Positions 58,490 through 64,000 of a stretch of DNA of 64,000 nucleotides are shown piece by piece. The DNA is taken from assembly GCA_017311315.1 (NCBI GenBank), contig CM029654.1:7881382-7945381 (forward strand), given 5' to 3'. Origin of the DNA: Dendrocalamus latiflorus. Its lineage: Eukaryota; Streptophyta; Magnoliopsida; Poales; Poaceae. Within the stretch, counting starts at the first letter, position 1; each line of letters begins with the position of its first letter. The notes below the pieces were generated by a model, which worked only from the letters and a program-made list of their open reading frames with translations, was not told the DNA's origin and searched no databases. Both the position numbers and the translations under genes were made by a program.

Positions 58490-60586
58490 TGTAGCACCAC
58501 ACATACAGCCAAGGTGGAATACTACTATGGAACGTTCTCGCCAAGAATAAAAGTAATAATAAAAGACAATAATAGAATCCATACATCACTTGGAACCTTT
58601 AAAGTGCTTTATTAATAATCAACGGAAGCTGAAATAGTGTTTGAAATATGGGACCAGTCCACTTCTAATCAAATGACAAATAAAGTAAATGGCAAAAACT
58701 AGTGGCAAGCCACAGTGCTGAAATTCGAGTGCTCCCACCCATGCATGCTGCAATCAATCCACTGGCCTTTTACCTTAGAGGGAAAGAGAAAACGTGAGAT
58801 TTGGAAATCTCAGCAAGTACCCAACAACAGTCGCAACACAAGAGTAAGACAGGTAATGCAACCACATGAAATAAAGGCAATCATGATAAGTAAGCAATGG
58901 ACATAAGGCAACCAATGAACAACTGATATCGGAAATACTGTCATGAATGGAAGACGGATATTATGAAAGCTGTGTATTAAGATATTTGTTATGTGACAAG
59001 TTATAGCAAGTTATAGCACGGGTGCCGACGACCTCATCCCACATACCCTTATACGAGAATAGCCAGGTACAACCTTGTCCTCGACTGCATAACCGCAGAC
59101 GGGGTGTAATGTCCTGTGTAACGAGAATGTACGGCCCCCCCGTACGTTACCAGGTTGGGTGGAAATGACCCCTATATGTGAGTAGCCCCGGCGTGATAAC
59201 CCATAGTATGTTATTTAGCGAATTATCCATGATATAATTAGAGAATTGTGATTGAATTAAGGTAAAGTTATGAGAACAATGATTTAATCCAATGAGACCG
59301 AAGAGACAGGATTGGTGCTACTAGGTGATGGAATCAAGATCTATTGATGGAGAGGATACTAACCAGAGTCACACATCAGGGTTGTCAAACATACAATTTT
59401 ATTAGGTTATAAGTAATTATTAGGCAGGTTAATGTACAGCAACTAAATCAACTACAACTCATAGTTACGAACCAACAGGTAGAATTCACAAACACGACAT
59501 AACCATAATCGTCCAGTGTTAAAGATTACTAGTGGTTAACCTTAAATTGGAGCATGCTTATTCACAACCCTAATTACCATTAGACAATTATTTACATCCC
59601 TAATCACATATGGATTCTATGGTTAACATTATATTAATTACAAGTATTCATTACTAACTAATTCATCATATTCAGAAGTTACTAAAACTACAACAACTAC
59701 AATAGACAATTAATAGAATGTAATGATCGGAAATCATATTAAGGTAACAGGTAATCATGTGATATAATCGTGCAAAAGAAACGGGTTACGGCCGCGAGGT
59801 ACTTGCCTTGAGCACGCTCGACGGACACGCTGCACGATGGGTCTGAGATGCACAACTACCCAGCTGCTCCCTCGACAGTTGCGTGAGAACCTACAAGGTG
59901 ATACTAAGGACAACTGATTAGATATGATAAATTTGATACAGAAACGACAGGTGATAAGTTTGACTGGAAGGAAATGCTGTTCGGTCACGCGAACGAGCGT
60001 TCAGCCATGGAAACAGGCGTTCGGCCACAGAAACGACATTCGACCGCGCCGCCAGCCACTGCCACCGGCGAAGCCGTGCGCTCGGCATGAGCGTGCGCAG
60101 ATGAGCGTGCGTGCTGACGTTGCCGTCGTCGCCTCGCGCCGCCGCCCACTGATCGGCCGCTGCCACCTGCCAGCCGGGCCGCCGCCACCAGACGTGCGCG
60201 CTCGGCGTGCATGCGCTGCAAAAGCGATGCCGCCGCCGCTTGCCGGCCAGGCCACCTTTGCCTACCAGCCGGGCCGCCGCCGCCGCTGAGCCACCATGGC
60301 TGTACCCAATGCGTAGCCGAGAGCGCACGCACGGCTGCTACCGCCGCCGTCGCCGGCGACGCCGCCTCCGCCAGCGCCCATGCAGCCCCCATGCATGCCA
60401 ACGCGAGAGAGAGATGGAGAGAGAGAGGTAGAGAGGAGAGAGAGATTACCTGGGAGAAGACGACGTAACAGGGAAAAGGAAAAAAAGGTTTCCCACTATT
60501 TAAGGAGATTAGATTAGGGTTTTGGGTTTTTTATATATTTATTTAGTAAAAATTATTTATTATATATATATATATTGAGTGCTACA
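58490..60586 (-). repeat. 3' LTR of the chromovirus (2,097 bp)
   Basis: Ends are TGTAGCAC (58490) and GTGCTACA (60586), a perfect 8-bp inverted pair. The inner border is confirmed by the polypurine tract. The right 790 bp match window positions 1-709. A GC-rich segment (60060-60380) gives long overlapping ORFs that are not genes. Confidence 0.85.
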
Positions 60587-60600
60587 TCTCTCCCCCCTTT
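60587..60600 (-). promoter_or_regulatory. Polypurine tract of the chromovirus
   Basis: Minus-strand AAAGGGGGGAGAGA immediately precedes the LTR start TGTAGCAC. Confidence 0.85.
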
Positions 60601-60623
60601 GAAAAGATTCAGCCTCGAATCGA

Positions 60624-61157
60624 CTACTTCGGAAATGAAATTACGAAATTGAGAGCAATAGATGAAGAAGAACAGGGAACCAGACCTGGAGAAAAGAGAT
60701 CGGGATACTTTGCGCGCATTTGGGACTCCAACTCCCAAGTAGCTTCGCGCTCAATCTGATTGGACCACAACACTTTGACATAAGTAAGAGTCCGGCGCCG
60801 CAGTTGACGTTCTGAGCACTCCAAGATCCGGACCGGCCGTGCCACGACGGACAGATCCTCCGAAACCTCCAAAGTGGGCAACTCCAGAATTTGATCAGGG
60901 TCATTCAGGTACTTCCTCAACATAGAGATATGAAAGACATTATGGACACCAGCTAGAGAAGCCGGCAACTCAAGACGATAAGCAAGCTTCCCTATTCTCT
61001 CTGTGATAGGAAATGGTCCAACGTAACAAGGGTTCAACTTTCCTTTTGCCCCAAAACGGACCACTCCCTTGGTCGGAGACACCCTCAAGAGAACCTGATC
61101 GCCCACCTCAAACTCCAACGGCCGACGGGAATGATCGGCGTAACTCTTCTGGCGACT
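60624..61157 (-). pseudogene. Integrase C-terminal domain and chromodomain
   Basis: The frame opens within LEFEVGDQVLLRVSPTKGVV and continues with RFGAKGKLNPCYVGPFPITE (the GPY/F domain), VFHISMLRKY, then a chromodomain-like part with LTYVKVLWSNQIEREATWEL. The aromatic positions are partly replaced, as in type II chromodomains of Tekay-like elements. This stretch is open for 164 codons. It is separated from the integrase core by an in-frame stop at 61160-61158. Confidence 0.85.
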
Positions 61158-62050
61158 CTAGGTGGAAAGCAAATTGTTCCTGATGAGATCGATCTGCTCC
61201 TTCCAATCTCTGACCTGCTGAGGCCCCAGTAACTCTTTCTCCCCAACCTCATCCCAATGGAGGGGAGAGCGACAAGGTCGGCCATAGAGTGCCTCAAAAG
61301 GAGCCATCCCAATACTGGAGTGAAAATTGTTATTGTAGGAGAACTCTGCCAGAGGTAAGTGATTTTCCCAACTGCCCTTCCATACCAGTATGTAAGAGCG
61401 CAACATGTCCTCCAAGGTACGAATGGTCCTTTCAGATTGACCATCCGTCTGAGGGTGGAAGGTAGTGCTGAAATTGAGTTTTGTGCCAAGATTCTGATGC
61501 AAACTCTTCCAGAAATGGGAAACAAACTTGGTGTCGCGATATGAAACAATGGTCTTAGAAACACCATGAAGGCGGACAATCTCCTTGACGAAAATGGTAG
61601 CAAGATCACTAGCAGAATAAGTAGTCCTGATCGGAAGAAAGTGAGCCTACTTGGAAAGGCGGTCAACAATGACCCAAATAGAATCCATTCGTTGGGGCGA
61701 CTTAGGAAGTCCAACCACAAAGTCCATAGCAATGTCCTCCCATTTCCATTGGGGAATTTCCAGAGGCTGCAGAAGACCAGCAGGACTGCGGTGCTCTGCT
61801 TTTTCTTGCTGGCAAACCGCACATTGAGACACAAACTTAGCTATATCCTTTTTCATCCCTGGCCACAAAAACTATCGCTGAAGATCTTTAAACATTTTAG
61901 TCTCACCAGGGTGAATAGAATAAGGAGTTTTATGAGCCTCACAAAGAATGTCCCGCTTTAAGAATGAATCAGAAGGTACCCAAATGCGGTTTCGGAATCG
62001 CAAAAGTCCTCTATCATCCATGGTAAAATCTGGCCCATGAGGTTTTGCTC
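61158..62050 (-). pseudogene. Integrase core with zinc finger, catalytic Asp replaced
   Basis: The N-terminal HHCC finger is visible (EAHKTPYSIHPGETKM ... CAVCQQEK). The core follows with AMDFVVGLP (first Asp), SYRDTKFVSHFW and HPQTDGQSERTI (Glu). Where the second catalytic Asp (SDRD) is expected, the codon at 61541-61539 is TAT (Tyr). In-frame stops lie at 61874-61872 and 61649-61647. This integrase cannot be active. Confidence 0.85.
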
Positions 62051-62219
62051 AAGTAACCTCTCCACGGACATGCCAGATCTCCGACCCTGCAGCTTGGGCC
62101 TCAAGCACAGCATCAAACAAAGGAGATGAGCTCACTGATAAGGCTGAAAAGGCCAAGCAAAGTGTGGTCTGAAGGTCCTCCAACTCCTCCTGAACTGAAG
62201 TAGAAACGAGTACACCATC

Positions 62220-62925
62220 ACTTCACTTTCTGCTAAGGGCATCCGCCACCATATTAGCCTTGCCTGGATGATAATGAATGGTGAGGTCATAATCCTTGAT
62301 CAATTCAAGCCAACGACGCTACCTCAAATTTAATTCTTTCTGGGTGAGAAAGTACTTCAAACTCTTGTGATCCGTGAAGATGTCACACTTCTCACCATAG
62401 AGATAATGACGCCAAATCTTGAGGGCGAAAACCACTACCCCCAACTCCAAACCATGGGTAGGATAATTAAGCTCATGCTTCTTAAGCTAACGAGAAGCGT
62501 AAGCTATCACCTTGTCCCCTTGCATAAGGACACAGCCCAATCCCAACCGAGAGGCATCACAATAAACAGTGAACTTCTTCCCTTCCTCGGGCAAAGCAAG
62601 AATAGGAGCGGTGATGAGACGCTCCTTCAAGGTCTGAAAACTGGTCCCACAATCCTCCATCCAAAGGAACCGCTCCCCCTTCTGAGTCAACTTGGTTAAA
62701 GGCTTGGCGATGAAAGAAAACCCCTCAACAAAGCGCCGGTAATACCCGACCAACCCTAGAAAACTGCGGATCTCCGCCACATTACTAGGTCTTGGCCAGT
62801 CCACTACTGTTGCAATCTTGGAAGGGTCTACAGAAAGCCCTTTACCGCTAATGACATGCCCAAGGAAACTGACAGAGGAAAGCCAAAAGGCACACTTCTT
62901 CAATTTAGCAAAAAGCTCATGCTTC
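62220..62925 (-). pseudogene. RT connection and RNase H domain
   Basis: The frame from 62903 reads LKKCAFWLSSVSFLGHVISG (start of connection), FLGLVGYYRRFVEGFS, then RNase H with KFTVYCDASRLGLGCVLMQG and YASR. Stops occur at 62489-62487, 62321-62319 and 62225-62223, after which conserved sequence (HELNYPTHGLELGVVVFALK, IFTDHKSLKYF) continues. Frame shifts relative to RT near 62925. Confidence 0.85.
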
Positions 62926-63640
62926 CGAAGTCTAGGACAATCCGAAGGTGGTGCTCATGCTCCTCCGTGGTACTGGAATAGATCAATATGTCATCAATAA
63001 AAATAATGGCAAACTGATCCAAATACTCATGAAATACCCAGTGCATCAGATCCATGAATACTGCCGGAGCGTTGGTTAAACCAAATGGCATCACCAAGAA
63101 CTCAAAGAGACCATATCGAGTGCGAAAGGCCGTCTTTGGAATACCAGAAGCCATGATCCGCACTTGGTGGTAACTGGACTGCATATCTATCTTGGAAAAG
63201 AACTTAGCACCTTTGAGCTGATCGAAGAGGTCATCAATGCGAGGTAAAGGAAACCGGTTCTTGATAGTTACTGCATTAAGGGCTCGATAATCAACGCACA
63301 TGCACAGACTCTTATCCTTCTTATCCACAAAAGTGATCGGAGAAGCACACTCTGAGGTACTACGCCTAATGAAACCCTTGCTTTGAAGATCATCCAATTG
63401 TCGTTTCAACTCCTCTAGCTCAGTGCGTGATAGACGGTAGGGAGCCTTGGCGATAGGTGTGGTGCCCGGAATAACATCAATAGCACACTCAACCACCCTG
63501 ACTGGAGCAAGGCATGGAAGTTTGGCCGGAAAGACATCAAAAAATTCCCGAACAATTGGCATATCTTTTGGTAAAGATCCAGATGCAGGCTTCTCAAGCA
63601 TGGTAAAAAGACACCCGGACTTGGCCATTTCACGGTGCCC
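62926..63640 (-). pseudogene. Reverse transcriptase of the chromovirus
   Basis: A long open frame (with protease, 64000 down to 62900) gives PYRLSRTELEELKRQLDDL, CVDYRALNAVTIKNRFPLPR, FSKIDMQSSYHQVRI, FLVMPFGLTNAPAVF and the active-site box FIDDILIYS. The catalytic residues are intact. A one-base frame change near 62925 separates it from the connection domain. This is the best preserved part of the element. Confidence 0.9.
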
Positions 63641-64000
63641 AAAGTAAGAGGCCAAGAATAAGAGACTGAGGTAACGCTCCTTGCCCTGATAAACAATTTC
63701 ACCATCATCTTGGAAAAGAATAACCTTGCGGTGAAAACAATAAATAATAGCATGATGACGAGATAACCAATCCATGCCCACAATCAGGTCAAAGGGGTGA
63801 ATTGGCGCAACCACCACATCAATGCCAAAAACATGACCTTCAATTTCCAAAGCCACATTGAGACAAGCTAAGTTGCTAGAGAGAGGTCCATTAGCGGTAG
63901 ATACCAACACCGGAAGCTCTAATGTACTAACTAGGATTGAATGCTGCTGAATAAAGCAAGATGCTAGGAAGGAGAAACTAGCCCCAGAGTCAAATAATGC
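63641..64000 (-). pseudogene. Aspartic protease, N-terminus beyond the window
   Basis: The minus strand opens at the window edge with ALFDSGASFSFLA, the catalytic DSG motif (Asp codon 63991-63989). The frame then continues through VSTANGPLSSNLACLNVALE and FDLIVGMDWLSRHHAIIYC in frame with RT. Gag and the start of the polyprotein are outside the window, and later frame breaks make the whole a pseudogene. Confidence 0.85.

Larger units (their letters stand above)
58490..64000 (-). mobile_element. Tekay/Del-like chromovirus (Ty3/gypsy), 3' part; continues past the window
   Basis: The element runs on the minus strand. The 3' LTR is 58490-60586, with a polypurine tract next to it at 60587-60600. 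Chromodomain, integrase, RNase H, RT and protease follow going right. The gag and 5' LTR lie beyond 64000. The chromodomain after integrase marks it as a chromovirus. The GTTGA-less LTR ends TGTAGCAC/GTGCTACA and pol resemble Tekay/Del. Many stops show that this copy is dead. Confidence 0.85.

Noticed and set aside
59918..60468. Overlapping ORFs of 74-138 codons in the right LTR
   Set aside because: Same GC-rich LTR block, open in several frames on both strands and without domains.

Overview
This is a plant nuclear window, most likely from a grass. The one intact host gene has a GC-rich first exon, three introns and a product that reads as a grass nitrate reductase. Almost everything else is transposable element (TE) debris of types that are abundant in grass genomes. 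I cannot name the species.

Host gene. Nitrate reductase (NIA) lies on the minus strand at 15759-20375 in four exons. The joined coding sequence is 2,700 nt including the stop (899 residues), with molybdenum-cofactor, cytochrome b5 and FAD/NADH domains, a conserved 14-3-3 hinge serine and an intact C-terminus. Intron 2 carries a Tourist-like MITE. A TATA box sits about 120 bp upstream of the ATG.

Left TE stack (1-12128). A minus-strand Ty3/gypsy element of the Tat/RIRE2/Grande type (copy A) is broken up by later arrivals. These are the end of a chromovirus LTR (1-709), a Mutator-like MITE with a 9-bp target-site duplication (TSD) (1183-1461), the 3' end of a Sirevirus-like Ty1/copia element (about 2690-5231), and a 3.26-kb solo LTR with a perfect 5-bp TSD (7889-11144) that carries a 27-bp minisatellite. 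Most of pol is deleted. Its 5' LTR remnant (11762) is followed by an inverted fragment of the same LTR.

Middle (20376-30560). The NIA upstream region is followed by two adjacent Tourist-like MITEs, hAT-like relics, a small Ty1/copia deletion derivative with a 5-bp TSD and an initiator-Met-type primer site (25818-28387), and a non-autonomous hAT element with a perfect 8-bp TSD (28765-29835).

Copy B (30561-43280) is a nearly full-length 12.7-kb relative of copy A. It has two LTRs, a primer-binding site, decayed gag, protease, RT, RNase H and integrase on the minus strand, and an extra multi-exon reading frame on the opposite strand, as described for the Tat lineage.

Right side (43281-64000). 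This holds a CACTA-like element containing a long foldback (44079 to about 47168), a truncated RTE-type LINE (to about 48422), Tourist-like MITEs, a solo LTR with a near-perfect TSD (52983-54279), a decayed MuDR-type transposase, and the 3' LTR plus decayed pol of a Tekay/Del-like chromovirus running off the right edge. No tRNA, rRNA or CRISPR array was recognised. I found no new enzymatic system. The most unusual signals are structural: arrays of hyphenated palindromes recurring in unrelated LTRs, the foldback inside the CACTA-like element, and the inverted LTR pair.
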